Of a DNA stretch of 64,000 nucleotides, positions 47,480 to 56,259 are shown piece after piece. Numbering within the stretch: position 1 is the first letter of the stretch; every line of letters starts with the position of its first letter. The position numbers were made by a program, and so were the translations under genes. Where the stretch lies: the NCBI RefSeq assembly GCF_003858655.1, contig NZ_RQXV01000008.1, positions 1-64,000 on the forward strand, read 5' to 3'. Under the pieces are notes generated by a model. The model did no database searches and was not told where the DNA came from. It saw only the letters and a list, made by a program, of their open reading frames with translations. The stretch comes from Amphritea balenae (GTDB lineage: Bacteria; Pseudomonadota; Gammaproteobacteria; Pseudomonadales; Balneatricaceae).

Positions 47480-48385
47480 ATGACTACACGACATTTTTTG
47501 ACCCTGCTGGACCTGACTCCGGAAGAACTGAATACTCTCATTCGCCGTGCTGTTGAGCTAAAGCAGATACGTAACCGGGGTGAGATCTACGAGCCTCTGA
47601 AAAACCAGGTACTGGCGATGATTTTCGAAAAATCATCTACCCGTACCCGGGTTTCATTTGAAGCTGGCATGGCACAGTTCGGCGGACATGCACTGTTCCT
47701 ATCTTCCCGGGACACCCAGCTAGGCCGTGGCGAACCCATTGAAGATAGCGCTAAGGTTATCTCCAGCATGTGTGACGTTGTCATGATCCGTACCTTCGAT
47801 CACGATACTGTTACCACATTTGCAGCAAACTCCCGGGTACCTATCATCAACGCCCTGACCGATGACTATCATCCTTGTCAGCTACTGGCCGACATGCAGA
47901 CTTTTCTTGAGCATCGTGGTGATATCAAAGGTAAAACCGTTACCTGGATCGGTGATGGCAATAATATGTGCCATTCATATATTAATGCGGCACGTCAGTT
48001 TGACTTTAAACTGCAGATCGCCTGCCCTGAAGGCTTCGACCCTAATACTGAGCTGGTCGCCCAAAATCAGGACCGGGTCAGCATCTACCGCACTCCGGAG
48101 GAAGCCGTAAAAGGCAGCCACCTGGTTGTTACTGACGTCTGGGCCTCAATGGGCCAGGAAGAGGAACAGAAAGTTCGCGAGAAAGCATTTGCTGGCTATC
48201 AGGTGACTACTGCGCTGATGGATCAGGCTGAACCGGACGCTATCTTTATGCACTGCCTGCCAGCACACCGCGGCGAAGAAGTCAGCGCTGAGATGATGGA
48301 CGATCCTCGCTCTGTCGTATTTGACGAAGCTGAAAACCGCTTGCACGCCCAAAAAGCACTGCTCGAGTTTCTGCTGGTCAAATAA
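47480..48385 (+). CDS. argF: Ornithine carbamoyltransferase
   Basis: 301 residues, the anabolic length. Carbamoyl-phosphate motif [34 protein letters not shown] and the ornithine motif [12 protein letters not shown] are all present. It makes citrulline from ornithine and carbamoyl phosphate. ATG 47480 has no good ribosome site because a hairpin sits just upstream, so coupling to argD translation is possible. With argD it forms a two-gene arginine unit. Confidence 0.97.
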   Translation: MTTRHFLTLLDLTPEELNTLIRRAVELKQIRNRGEIYEPLKNQVLAMIFEKSSTRTRVSFEAGMAQFGGHALFLSSRDTQLGRGEPIEDSAKVISSMCDVVMIRTFDHDTVTTFAANSRVPIINALTDDYHPCQLLADMQTFLEHRGDIKGKTVTWIGDGNNMCHSYINAARQFDFKLQIACPEGFDPNTELVAQNQDRVSIYRTPEEAVKGSHLVVTDVWASMGQEEEQKVREKAFAGYQVTTALMDQAEPDAIFMHCLPAHRGEEVSAEMMDDPRSVVFDEAENRLHAQKALLEFLLVK

Positions 48386-48398
48386 GCAGCATTAAAAA

Positions 48399-48421
48399 CG
48401 GGTCCGCTTCCTGCGGACCCG
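48399..48421 (-). terminator. Strong hairpin after argF, with T-run on the minus strand
   Basis: CGGGTCCGC-TTCCT-GCGGACCCG follows argF by 13 bp. The plus strand lacks a T-run after the stem, whereas the minus strand reads into TTTTTAAT. It may stabilise the argF mRNA end and block antisense transcription. Confidence 0.5.
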
Positions 48422-48446
48422 GTATGCTGCAGCGCAAGATCCCATA

Positions 48447-48459
48447 TGAGGGATATTCA
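48447..48459. promoter_or_regulatory. MetR-box-like palindrome upstream of metR
   Basis: TGAG-GGATA-TTCA matches the MetR consensus TGAANNNNNTTCA with one mismatch, 44 bp before the metR start. A -10-like TATACT follows at 48463-48468, so the box would sit where MetR could repress its own gene. Confidence 0.55.
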
Positions 48460-48503
48460 TACTATACTCAGACTCACACCCATAATTATTGAGGCACAAC
48501 GGT

Positions 48504-49418
48504 ATGATCGAACTTCGACATCTGAAGACTCTTTCTGCGCTGAGGGATGCGGGCAGTTTGGTTGAGGCTGCCGAACGAATCCATCTAACCCAGTCCGCCC
48601 TGTCCCACCAGATTAAAGATCTGGAAGACCGCCTCGAATGCTCTCTGTTTATTCGTAAAACCAAACCGATCTGCTTTACCAGTGCCGGCCAGCGTATCCT
48701 TGCCCTGGCTGATGATGTACTCCCTATGATCCGCAATGCAGAAAGAGACATTGCCCGCCTGGCCGGCGGAGAAGCAGGGCGCCTGAATATCTGTATCGAG
48801 TGCCATAGCTGCTTTGACTGGTTAATGCCGACTATCGACCATTTCCGTCAGAACTGGCCAGAAGTAGAAATGGATCTGACTACAGGCTTTAGCTTTCAAC
48901 CTCTGCCAGCCCTCGCCCGGGGTGACCTTGATCTGGTGGTTACCGCTGACCCTGAAGAGCGTAAAGGCATTACCTATATCCCACTGTTTAGCTACGAATC
49001 AGTACTGGCCATGAGCAAACAGCACCAGCTGGTTGCTCGTCGCGCCATTCAACCACAAGATATTGAGCAGCAAACACTGATCACTTATCCGGTAGAACAG
49101 CACCGGTTAGATATATTTAAACACTTCCTGGATCCGGCCGGTGTCGAACCCGCTGAATTACGCACCTCTGAACTGACCGTTATGATTATGCAACTGGTAG
49201 CCAGCGGCCGGGGGGTTTCTGCGCTACCTAACTGGGCTATTCATCAGTATATTGAGGAAGAGTACATTACCTCCCGCCCACTTGGAGAGAAAGGTGTCTG
49301 GTGTACCCTCTATGCGGCCATTCGCGAAGATCAGCAAGACGCCGACTTCATGCTCGACTTTCTGAATACAGCTAAAGAAATTACCTTCCGCAATCTCAGC
49401 GGCATTAAATCAGCTTAA
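48504..49418 (+). CDS. metR: LysR-type regulator MetR
   Basis: 304 residues from ATG 48504 (MIELRHLKTLSALRDAGSL) with GAGG upstream; an in-frame ATG at 48489 is less likely. The helix-turn-helix (about 15-45: EAAERIHLTQSALSHQIKDLEDRL) is followed by effector domain GRLNICIECHSCFDWLMPTIDHFR, characteristic of MetR, which binds homocysteine and controls metE/metH and others. A MetR-like box upstream suggests autoregulation. Its stop overlaps the next gene by one base. Confidence 0.93.
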   Translation: MIELRHLKTLSALRDAGSLVEAAERIHLTQSALSHQIKDLEDRLECSLFIRKTKPICFTSAGQRILALADDVLPMIRNAERDIARLAGGEAGRLNICIECHSCFDWLMPTIDHFRQNWPEVEMDLTTGFSFQPLPALARGDLDLVVTADPEERKGITYIPLFSYESVLAMSKQHQLVARRAIQPQDIEQQTLITYPVEQHRLDIFKHFLDPAGVEPAELRTSELTVMIMQLVASGRGVSALPNWAIHQYIEEEYITSRPLGEKGVWCTLYAAIREDQQDADFMLDFLNTAKEITFRNLSGIKSA

Positions 49419-49849
49419 TGCAGCAACTGGGTAATACTGAGCAGGCATCGACCCTGCTCTACCTGCCAACTGCGCCGATTGTCGATCCGACTAATACCAC
49501 AGACTACCAAAGCCTGGTAAAACTAAACGGCAACCACTGGCGTAAAATTCTGATCATTCTGGCCAAGCTACAATGCCCGGATCAGAACTGGCGGGACTAT
49601 CGCGACCAGCAACTATTAGAACAGCGGGAAGCGATTAGTTTTAAGAATCATCTTGAACCGGGAAACAAATTTCATATCGTCGCCGGCAAAGCCAGCTGGC
49701 AGCGACTAGGTCTGGATCTGGCAGATTTTCACCCGCTAGAAGAGAGCGGCAGGCTATATCAAAAAGGGCGAATATTCCTAACCCCCTACCCGGACTACCG
49801 CCAGTTTCCCAATCAGCTTATAGAGTTACTAAGACCACGACTTAAGTAA
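49418..49849 (+). CDS. Uncharacterised protein coupled to metR
   Basis: 143 residues; ATG 49418 overlaps the metR stop (TAATG), so it is translationally coupled. I do not recognise a named family with confidence; similar short proteins occur next to metR-like or housekeeping genes in marine gammaproteobacteria. Visible features: basic helix LVKLNGNHWRKILIILAKLQC, then NKFHIVAGKASWQRLGLDLADFHPLEE, and a terminal FLTPYPDYRQFPNQLIELL. No signal peptide or membrane helix. The conserved-looking Trp and Tyr residues suggest a folded cytoplasmic protein. Function unknown. Confidence 0.7.
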   Translation: MQQLGNTEQASTLLYLPTAPIVDPTNTTDYQSLVKLNGNHWRKILIILAKLQCPDQNWRDYRDQQLLEQREAISFKNHLEPGNKFHIVAGKASWQRLGLDLADFHPLEESGRLYQKGRIFLTPYPDYRQFPNQLIELLRPRLK

Positions 49850-49888
49850 AACCTGCAACTTACAGGAGAAGCTTAAACCAGCCTGATC

Positions 49889-50275
49889 CTATACTGCCCT
49901 GGCCTGCCATTCTTCTATTACCTCTTTAGCCGCTCTAAACGCCTCCTGAGCCGCTGGCGCTCCACAATAAACAATAGAATGCAGCAGCACTTCCTGTATC
50001 TCTTCCGGCGTACAACCATTATTCAGAGCGCCCCGCACATGCCCTTTTAACTCTGTCGGTGCTTTCAGGGCAGCCAACATCGCAATAGTCACCAATGAAC
50101 GAGTACTTCTAGGCAAACCATCACGCTGCCATGTACTGCCCCAGGCGTGCTCATTAATCCAATCCTGTACCGGCTGAGTCAGTTCCGTCGTATTATCTAT
50201 CGCACGCTGGACAAACTCTTCACCCATGACCTCGGTCCGTACTTTCAGACCATTTTTCTTATCCTGCTCAGACAT
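49889..50275 (-). CDS. Carboxymuconolactone decarboxylase-family protein, PcaC-like
   Basis: 128 residues of all-helical AhpD/CMD fold. LVTIAMLAALKAPTELKGHVRGALNNGCTPEEIQEVLLHSIVYCGAPAAQEAFRAAKEV matches 4-carboxymuconolactone decarboxylase (PcaC) closely, including HVR and the catalytic-region His. It lacks the CxxC of AhpD-like peroxidases. True PcaC acts in the beta-ketoadipate pathway, but no other pca gene is near, so the substrate is uncertain. It is convergent with the unknown gene behind metR, 39 bp away. Confidence 0.85.
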   Translation of the reverse strand: MSEQDKKNGLKVRTEVMGEEFVQRAIDNTTELTQPVQDWINEHAWGSTWQRDGLPRSTRSLVTIAMLAALKAPTELKGHVRGALNNGCTPEEIQEVLLHSIVYCGAPAAQEAFRAAKEVIEEWQARAV

Positions 50276-50576
50276 CAGTTTTCCAAATTATGGTTAAAGA
50301 CGGCCAACAATAGCCCAAAAACCCTACTCAACACCATCCCTCGCAGAAGAAAAAAGCCTGCCTATACACCCTTTACTGATGCATAAAAAACCCATTAAAA
50401 CCAAACTTGGAACAATTTTATTCCAACAAACCAACGCCAGAGCAATTTCCTACCTGCCGCAGGTATAAAATCTGACTAAAAAACAACAGTTTTTCATCCC
50501 ACCACCCTTACTTGTAAGCCTGATCAGAGCTACACTATGCCCTTTAGCCATACACCTTTCAGAGCGAACGAATTAG
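50276..50576. other. Divergent intergenic region with a palindrome
   Basis: 301 bp upstream of both the CMD-family gene and the DAHP synthase gene; no gene seen. It contains TTGGAA-n8-TTCCAA at 50407-50426, a candidate operator, and TATAAA at 50464-50469 as a possible -10 for the plus-strand gene. Confidence 0.45.
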
Positions 50577-51929
50577 ATGGACAACTGGTCTCCCGACAGC
50601 TGGAAAAGCAAACCGATTCTGCAACAGCCTGAATACCAGGACAGCAGTGCCATAAAACAGGTTGAGAACGAACTTGAGCAGATGCCACCACTGGTTTTTG
50701 CTGGTGAAGTACGTTCACTGCATAAGCAACTGGCCGATGTTGCATCCGGACAAGCATTTTTACTGCAAGGTGGCGACTGCGCCGAAAGTTTTGCTGAATT
50801 TAACGCCACGAATATTCGCGATACCTTCCAGGTAATGCTGCAGATGGCGGTGGTCATGACTTTTGCTGGCAGCTGCCCGGTGGTTAAAGTTGCCCGGATC
50901 GCAGGCCAGTACGCCAAACCACGCTCCGCCGGCACTGAGACCATTGATGGTATCGAGTTACCTAGCTATCGCGGCGACATCATCAATGATATCGCTTTCA
51001 ACGCCGCATCACGCGAGCCTGACCCTCAGCGCTTAATGCGCGCCTACCATCAGGCTACTTCAACCCTGAATCTGCTACGTGCTTTCGCCCAGGGCGGCTT
51101 TGCTGACTTGCATAAAGTACACCAGTGGAACCAGGGCTTTGTTAAAAAGAGCCCGCAGGGTGAAAAATATCAGCACTTGGCTGACCAGATCGGCGACACA
51201 CTCTCCTTCATGGAGGCCTGTGGTATCCGGGGCAGCAATGTTCCTCAGTTAAAGGAAACCTCAGTTTATACCTCCCACGAAGCGCTGCTGCTCAACTATG
51301 AGCAAGCCCTGACCCGTCAGGATAGCCTCACTTCGCGCTGGTATGACTGCTCGGCTCATATGCTGTGGATCGGAGACCGTACCCGTCAGCTAGACGGTGC
51401 TCATATAGAGTTTCTTCGCGGCGTAGAAAATCCGATCGGCGTAAAAGTCGGCCCGACCATGAATCCGGATGAACTGATCCGACTGATCGATGCAGTTAAC
51501 CCGACCAATATGCCAGGTCGGTTAACACTGATCAGTCGAATGGGTGCAGACAAAATTACTGAGCACCTGCCTGAACTGGTACGTCGGGTTAAAGAGGAAG
51601 GTCGCAATGTGGTCTGGAGCTCTGATCCGATGCATGGCAATACCATAAAAGCCAGCAGCGGCTATAAAACCCGTAGTGTTGATAGCATTCTGAAAGAGAT
51701 GAAAGGCTTCTTCGAAGTACATAGGGCAGAAGGCACTTATGCCGGCGGCGTCCACTTTGAAATGACCGGCCAGAACGTCACCGAATGTATTGGCGGCGCC
51801 TACCGGATTACAGAAGAAGGGCTAGGCGATCGCTATCATACCCACTGCGATCCTCGCCTTAATGCCGATCAGGCACTGGAACTGGCATTTCTGATTGCCG
51901 ACACCCTGAAGCAAGCCCGAGGTAGATAA
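50577..51929 (+). CDS. Class II 3-deoxy-7-phosphoheptulonate (DAHP) synthase
   Basis: 450 residues, the class II length, against about 350 for class I AroFGH. Motifs: [15 protein letters not shown] at the start, [56 protein letters not shown] and [18 protein letters not shown] with metal-binding residues. It condenses PEP and erythrose 4-phosphate, the first step of aromatic amino acid synthesis. The stop overlaps the yqcC start by one base. The family includes phenazine-associated enzymes, but no phenazine genes are here, so it is likely the housekeeping enzyme. Confidence 0.94.
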   Translation: MDNWSPDSWKSKPILQQPEYQDSSAIKQVENELEQMPPLVFAGEVRSLHKQLADVASGQAFLLQGGDCAESFAEFNATNIRDTFQVMLQMAVVMTFAGSCPVVKVARIAGQYAKPRSAGTETIDGIELPSYRGDIINDIAFNAASREPDPQRLMRAYHQATSTLNLLRAFAQGGFADLHKVHQWNQGFVKKSPQGEKYQHLADQIGDTLSFMEACGIRGSNVPQLKETSVYTSHEALLLNYEQALTRQDSLTSRWYDCSAHMLWIGDRTRQLDGAHIEFLRGVENPIGVKVGPTMNPDELIRLIDAVNPTNMPGRLTLISRMGADKITEHLPELVRRVKEEGRNVVWSSDPMHGNTIKASSGYKTRSVDSILKEMKGFFEVHRAEGTYAGGVHFEMTGQNVTECIGGAYRITEEGLGDRYHTHCDPRLNADQALELAFLIADTLKQARGR

Positions 51930-52258
51930 TGTCTGAAAAGTACGCTGAACTAGAGCAAGTACTGCGTGAAATTGAAGCGGAGATGCGGGTCTGGTCACTC
52001 TGGTCTGCCAATAAGCCTTCACTCACGGCCCTACAAAGCGTACAGCCTTTTTGTATCGATACTCTGAGTTTCTGGCAGTGGGTTCAGTGGATAATGCTAC
52101 CCAAGTTTCAGCAGATGATAGAGCAACAGTTGCCACTCCCTAAGAGCAGCAACATGGCTCCGATGATTAAAGAGGCATTACAGAACAATGCCGTAAAAAG
52201 CAGCAAGCTGATCGAATTCTTCGATCAGCTTGATCAGCTACTAACGATAAAGCATTAA
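51929..52258 (+). CDS. yqcC: YqcC-family protein
   Basis: 109 residues, cytoplasmic and helical. The pattern LREIEAEMRVWSLWSANKPSLTALQSVQPFCIDTLSFWQWVQWIMLPKFQQMIE is that of YqcC (DUF446), a small family of unknown function; its E. coli relative lies beside truC. ATG 51929 overlaps the DAHP synthase stop. The coupling to aromatic synthesis here is not explained. Confidence 0.88.
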   Translation: MSEKYAELEQVLREIEAEMRVWSLWSANKPSLTALQSVQPFCIDTLSFWQWVQWIMLPKFQQMIEQQLPLPKSSNMAPMIKEALQNNAVKSSKLIEFFDQLDQLLTIKH

Positions 52259-52284
52259 ATCGTCCATCAAACTGACAGACAAGC

Positions 52285-52686
52285 TTACTCGGTGAGCAAT
52301 CCGTCCAGTACAATCTGGTTATAACCGACCACACCCAGCACTTCACCGTTATCCAACACCGGCGCTGTCGCCAGACCAAAATTATCAAACAGGCGTGCGC
52401 AATAACGGACATCCATCTGCGGATCAACACCTATCACCGGCTTGGTCATAATCTCGTAGATATTAACCCGCTCCGGCGCACGATCCTGCGCTAATACCTT
52501 CTTGGCGATATCAGACAGCAACAGGATGCCATATTCATCATCGTTGTTACGCTTGTTGATCAACAGAACCGAGACATTTTTCTGTTTAAAAATGTCGATT
52601 GCATCCTTAATCGTGGTCAGTCCGTCAACCATGGCATAATCCTGCGCCATTACATCTTTAGCACGCACTACTTTGCGATCACTCAT
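52285..52686 (-). CDS. Small CBS-domain protein of the DUF1538 operon
   Basis: 133 residues made of a CBS pair: KVVRAKDVMAQDYAMVDGLTTIKDAIDIFKQKNVSVLLINKR (first motif), and YEIMTKPVIGVDPQMDVRYCARLFDNFGLATAPVLDNGEVLGVVGYNQI (second). CBS pairs bind AMP, ATP or cyclic dinucleotides. Its start overlaps the PII-like gene by 4 bp, making it the last gene of the umpAB-like operon, so it is probably a nucleotide sensor of the transporter. No enzyme domain is attached. Confidence 0.88.
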   Translation of the reverse strand: MSDRKVVRAKDVMAQDYAMVDGLTTIKDAIDIFKQKNVSVLLINKRNNDDEYGILLLSDIAKKVLAQDRAPERVNIYEIMTKPVIGVDPQMDVRYCARLFDNFGLATAPVLDNGEVLGVVGYNQIVLDGLLTE

Positions 52687-53033
52687 ATCTCTTCCTCGAC
52701 TAGGTTTGTCAGGGTTGCGATCTGATGCGCCACCCCCACAGCATCTTCAACATCCAGCTGAACAGCTATACCCTGTCCCGGAGAATCATCAAATTCTGCT
52801 ACCCGTGAAATAGTTTCCAGTATTTTACGACTCAGGTGTTCTTCAACGATAAACAACACCACATCACGCTGAGTTTCCAGCGTCAGACCAAAGAAAGTCT
52901 TAGTTTTGTTAACTCCTTCGCCCCGGGCATTGTTAATTACCGTAGCACCGGTTGCTCCCGCATCCCGGGCAGCTTTCATTACCTGATCGGTTTTGGAATC
53001 TTCAACAAACACTAATAACAGTTTGAAGTGCAT
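52683..53033 (-). CDS. PII-like signalling protein of the DUF1538 operon
   Basis: 116 residues. The ferredoxin-like fold pattern FKLLLVFVEDSKTDQVMKAARDAGATGATVINNARG, followed by the T-loop-like insertion GEGVNKTKTFFGLTLETQRDVVLFIVEEHL and a C-terminal ETISRVAEFDDSPGQGIAVQLDVEDAVG, matches the PII-like family. It lacks a canonical GlnB uridylylation Tyr context, so nitrogen control is not implied. PII-like proteins such as SbtB or CutA-like ones sit beside transporters and gate them. It lies 9 bp from the DUF1538 pair. Confidence 0.85.
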   Translation of the reverse strand: MHFKLLLVFVEDSKTDQVMKAARDAGATGATVINNARGEGVNKTKTFFGLTLETQRDVVLFIVEEHLSRKILETISRVAEFDDSPGQGIAVQLDVEDAVGVAHQIATLTNLVEEEI

Positions 53034-53042
53034 ATTCCCGTC

Positions 53043-53852
53043 CTATTCCTGATTCATCTGTAGTTCGGCCTGTTGCCGTTTTTTCTTGTCTTTGGCCGCA
53101 ACCCATTCGGTTATCTGGGCGTAGGCCATTACCGAAATCATGGGAAAAAGACTGGCAAAAGCGATCAAACCGAAACCATCAATTAACGCACTACGCCCCG
53201 GCACGGTACTGGCAAGGCCCAACCCCAGAGCCGCAACTAAAGGCACAGTCACAGTTGAGGTAGTAACACCACCAGAGTCATAAGCCAGTGGAACAATCAT
53301 TTTTGGCGCAAAAAATGTCTGTATCACCACAAAGATATAACCGGTAATAATAAACCAGTGAATGGGATAACCGGTCACTATACGCCAGGTACCCAGACTG
53401 ATACCCACCGCTACCCCTAAGGCAACTGCCAGACGCAGTCCCCAAACACCGATAGCACCACCAGATACCTCATTCGCCTTTATTGCTACCGCAATAAGGG
53501 AAGGTTCTGCGATAGTGGTACTAGCGCCAATAGCAAATGCAAAGATATAAACCCAGTAGTAGTCAGACCAGTGTAATGCCTGACCCGCCGCCGCAATACT
53601 GCCACGAATAAACTCTGGATCTGTTAACTGTTGCGCCATCAATCGCCCGATAGGAAACAACGCTTTTTCCAGCCCCAGCAGAAACAGAGCCAGGCCAAGA
53701 ATCACATAACCAAAGCCAAATATTACTTTCTTGAGATTCGGAATCCGACGTCGGATAACCAATAACTGGAAGCCAAAGATAATAACCAGAATCGGAATAA
53801 CATCTTTGATCGTCGATAATAAAATAGTGAAGAGTTGATTCAACAGTTCCAT
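53043..53852 (-). CDS. DUF1538 membrane transporter subunit (second)
   Basis: 269 residues with about six to seven membrane helices (TIKDVIPILVIIFGFQLLVI, IFGFGYVILGLALFLLGLE, YYWVYIFAFAIGASTTIAEPSLIAVA, and others). The hallmark [49 protein letters not shown] is conserved with its sister. The C-terminus is a basic cytoplasmic tail (AKDKKKRQQ). DUF1538 pairs from Halomonas have been reported as a two-gene cation/proton antiporter (UmpAB, from memory). Start overlaps the sister gene by one base (TGATG). Confidence 0.9.
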   Translation of the reverse strand: MELLNQLFTILLSTIKDVIPILVIIFGFQLLVIRRRIPNLKKVIFGFGYVILGLALFLLGLEKALFPIGRLMAQQLTDPEFIRGSIAAAGQALHWSDYYWVYIFAFAIGASTTIAEPSLIAVAIKANEVSGGAIGVWGLRLAVALGVAVGISLGTWRIVTGYPIHWFIITGYIFVVIQTFFAPKMIVPLAYDSGGVTTSTVTVPLVAALGLGLASTVPGRSALIDGFGLIAFASLFPMISVMAYAQITEWVAAKDKKKRQQAELQMNQE

Positions 53853-54586
53853 CAGATCACCATTCCGTATGCCATCACGAAGATCATCGGTGTCAGGGAT
53901 GCAAAAGCGATCAGACCAAAGCCATCAATCATTGGATTACGACCTTCAATTGAAGACGCTAAACCAACACCCAATGCCGTCACCAGAGGCACAGTAATGG
54001 TTGAGGTGGTCACACCACCCGAATCATAAGCAATACCGATTATTTCCCGCGGCGCAAAAGCGGTCATCACCATCACCAGCAGGTAGCCGACAATAATCAT
54101 GTACTGGATCGGCCAGCCTTTCAGAATTCTTACGACACCGATAACAATTGCCAGCCCCACTGAAAAGGCTACGGTATAGCGCAGACCTGATGCATAGCTG
54201 AGCATTGATGCATCGGTCGCTTCAATCATCCCCCCTTCAGCAGCCACCGCAGCAGCCTCTGCCGCCACCGCTATCAGCGCGGGCTCTGCCACCGTGGTCC
54301 CAAATCCCAGAGAAAATGCAAACACCAGCAGCCAAAACAGACTACCTTTACGGGCAAAGGCATGCGCCAGGGTTTCCCCAATTGGAAACAACCCCATTTC
54401 AAGCCCATAAATGAAAAATGTCAGTCCGGCGACAACACAGAGAAGGCCGGTAATTAAACCGACCAGATCAGGCACAGATTGCTGTAATACAACGATCTGA
54501 AAAAAACCGATAACCACTACAATTGGTAGCAAATCACGCAGACTGCCAACCATCGACCGCCCAAGGGCGAAAAGACCGTTACTCAA
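53852..54586 (-). CDS. DUF1538 membrane transporter subunit (first)
   Basis: 244 residues with about six to seven helices ([73 protein letters not shown]) and the same [47 protein letters not shown] signature as the next gene, so the two arose by duplication and probably form a heterodimer. First gene of the operon DUF1538-DUF1538-PII-CBS, divergent from a DUF3549-type gene. Reported homologues exchange Na+, Li+ or K+ for H+ in a halophile (from memory); substrate here unknown. Confidence 0.9.
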   Translation of the reverse strand: MSNGLFALGRSMVGSLRDLLPIVVVIGFFQIVVLQQSVPDLVGLITGLLCVVAGLTFFIYGLEMGLFPIGETLAHAFARKGSLFWLLVFAFSLGFGTTVAEPALIAVAAEAAAVAAEGGMIEATDASMLSYASGLRYTVAFSVGLAIVIGVVRILKGWPIQYMIIVGYLLVMVMTAFAPREIIGIAYDSGGVTTSTITVPLVTALGVGLASSIEGRNPMIDGFGLIAFASLTPMIFVMAYGMVI

Positions 54587-54827
54587 TTGAGCTCCTTTTT
54601 TATCCTGACCTTAGTCAAATAATATCCATTCACAGCCAGTCTTCGACATCATTGTGACAGCAAATATAACGTTCTGCTTAATTAGTTAAATGATATAAAA
54701 AACAGTACAAAACCAACAGCTGTTTTAACCCCATTTTAAGGATTAATCAGGATAAAAGTGAAAGCTGTAACTGTTCTGAAGGCACTGGTAGAATGGCGCA
54801 CAGATTTTAACCCAGTCAGGCAGACCA

Positions 54828-55898
54828 ATGAGCCGTTTTGAAACCCTTACAGACTTTATCCGACAGACCGAAGCCCAGTTCAGAATCTTTGATATGGGGC
54901 GTTGTATCGACAAACTGTCAGTCGATAGTTTTCGTAAAGTCGAAATGGGCCAGATCCCTTACCCTAAACCATTCCTGCATCAGGCATGGATCGCGGTACT
55001 GATGTGGAATCCAAAACAAGCTCAGGAGAATGTTGTCTGGTTTCTGAAACTACCGCTAGATGAACAGGGCTTTCTGGTTCAGGCTGCCCGGGATGATTTT
55101 CTTAACCGCTTGTTGCAGAACCTGACTAACAGCCAGGGCAAAGCGCCATTAGATCAACCAGGAGATGCGACCGAATACCGTGATGCGCTAAAAGACAATC
55201 CGTTCTCTTTTACCCCGGATCAGGAAAAAATGGCCGCCTTTCATGCCACCGCCACAGTAACAACTCGCCAGCCGGCCTCCTCATTCTACTCACCGGCCCA
55301 ACAGTATTTTCAGCGCGGTAGTGATTTACAACAGTGGGATCAATTGGGCTACCAGGGTATCGCTGATTTCGTTATCCGCCACCAGGACGAAAATAACGAG
55401 GCGAATCTCGCAACGGTATTTAATGACCTTCCGGATACGCCGCTGGAAGCTGCCTGCACCTTTCTTGAACATATCCACCCGGGTAACGATCTCAGCGCTG
55501 CGATTTTACAAAAACTGGAACAAGTGACTGATGCCGGCGAGGTCTCAGCCAATCAGATCGGTGCATTGCTCAGAGCTGTATCTCAGTGTCCGGATGATCA
55601 ACAAAAAGTTACCGTACTTAAACAGGTATTAAGCAGCAAATATGGTACTGAAGCTGAAGTAATTGCAGCTCTGGCCAGCCGCTGCTGGGCCTGTCTGCAA
55701 TATCCTGAACTGCTTCAGCCCTTTCTTGAAACGCTGGCCGTTAATCAGGCCGGTCAGGAGTGCTTTAACCGGGTGATGGCTGATCTTATGTTTATTCCCA
55801 CCCTGAGAGCGCTAACACTGCAACAGTTCCGTTCTCCCGAGCGAAGTGAAGCGTTAAGCAAAGCCATCGGCGGTATGTTTGGAGACGGCTTCCTGTAA
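54828..55898 (+). CDS. DUF3549-family protein
   Basis: 356 residues, soluble and largely helical. RFETLTDFIRQTEAQFRIFDMGRCIDKLSVDSFRKVEMGQIPYPKPFLHQAWIAVLMW is the start typical of the DUF3549 family found in pseudomonads and vibrios. The middle (FSFTPDQEKMAAFHATATVTTRQPASSFYSPAQQYF) and the tail (LRALTLQQFRSPERSEALSKAIGGMFGDGFL) are also conserved-looking. No catalytic motif is recognised and the role is unknown. It stands alone, divergent from the DUF1538 operon. Confidence 0.8.
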   Translation: MSRFETLTDFIRQTEAQFRIFDMGRCIDKLSVDSFRKVEMGQIPYPKPFLHQAWIAVLMWNPKQAQENVVWFLKLPLDEQGFLVQAARDDFLNRLLQNLTNSQGKAPLDQPGDATEYRDALKDNPFSFTPDQEKMAAFHATATVTTRQPASSFYSPAQQYFQRGSDLQQWDQLGYQGIADFVIRHQDENNEANLATVFNDLPDTPLEAACTFLEHIHPGNDLSAAILQKLEQVTDAGEVSANQIGALLRAVSQCPDDQQKVTVLKQVLSSKYGTEAEVIAALASRCWACLQYPELLQPFLETLAVNQAGQECFNRVMADLMFIPTLRALTLQQFRSPERSEALSKAIGGMFGDGFL

Positions 55899-56259
55899 CA
55901 CCCTCACCCTATAAGCAGTACGAAAAGTAACCGACAGGTTTTGACCAAAACCTGTCGCCTGACTACGCTTTACTCTGAATCAAGGGATAACGGATGTCCT
56001 GCAGTTCAGTCTGCTCACAATAAAGAATCAGCTTTTAAAAACATAAACGAGTACTTGCCTGACTGACTAACAGGGTAAGCACTGTAATCAGCGTTAGGTA
56101 GCTATCTGTTTATAGGCCTCTGTTTATAGACTCTTTTTAAAGCTCTGGTTTTATAGCATTCTGCCCCAGCCTCCCATCCATCCCACCCGATCTGTTCTCA
56201 AACCTGTAACACTCAGTTATAGGGTACTGTCAGTAACAGAACTATTCATGGAGTGAGCT
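55899..56259. other. Intergenic region, nothing recognised
   Basis: 361 bp between two plus-strand genes, with no gene, tRNA or clear terminator seen. TCTGTTTATAG occurs twice, near 56105 and 56120. GGAG lies before the next gene's ATG. Confidence 0.5.

Noticed and set aside
48399-48421. Classical intrinsic terminator of argF on the plus strand
   Set aside because: The stem is good but the T-run is on the minus-strand side, so it is listed only as a hairpin with minus-strand terminator shape.
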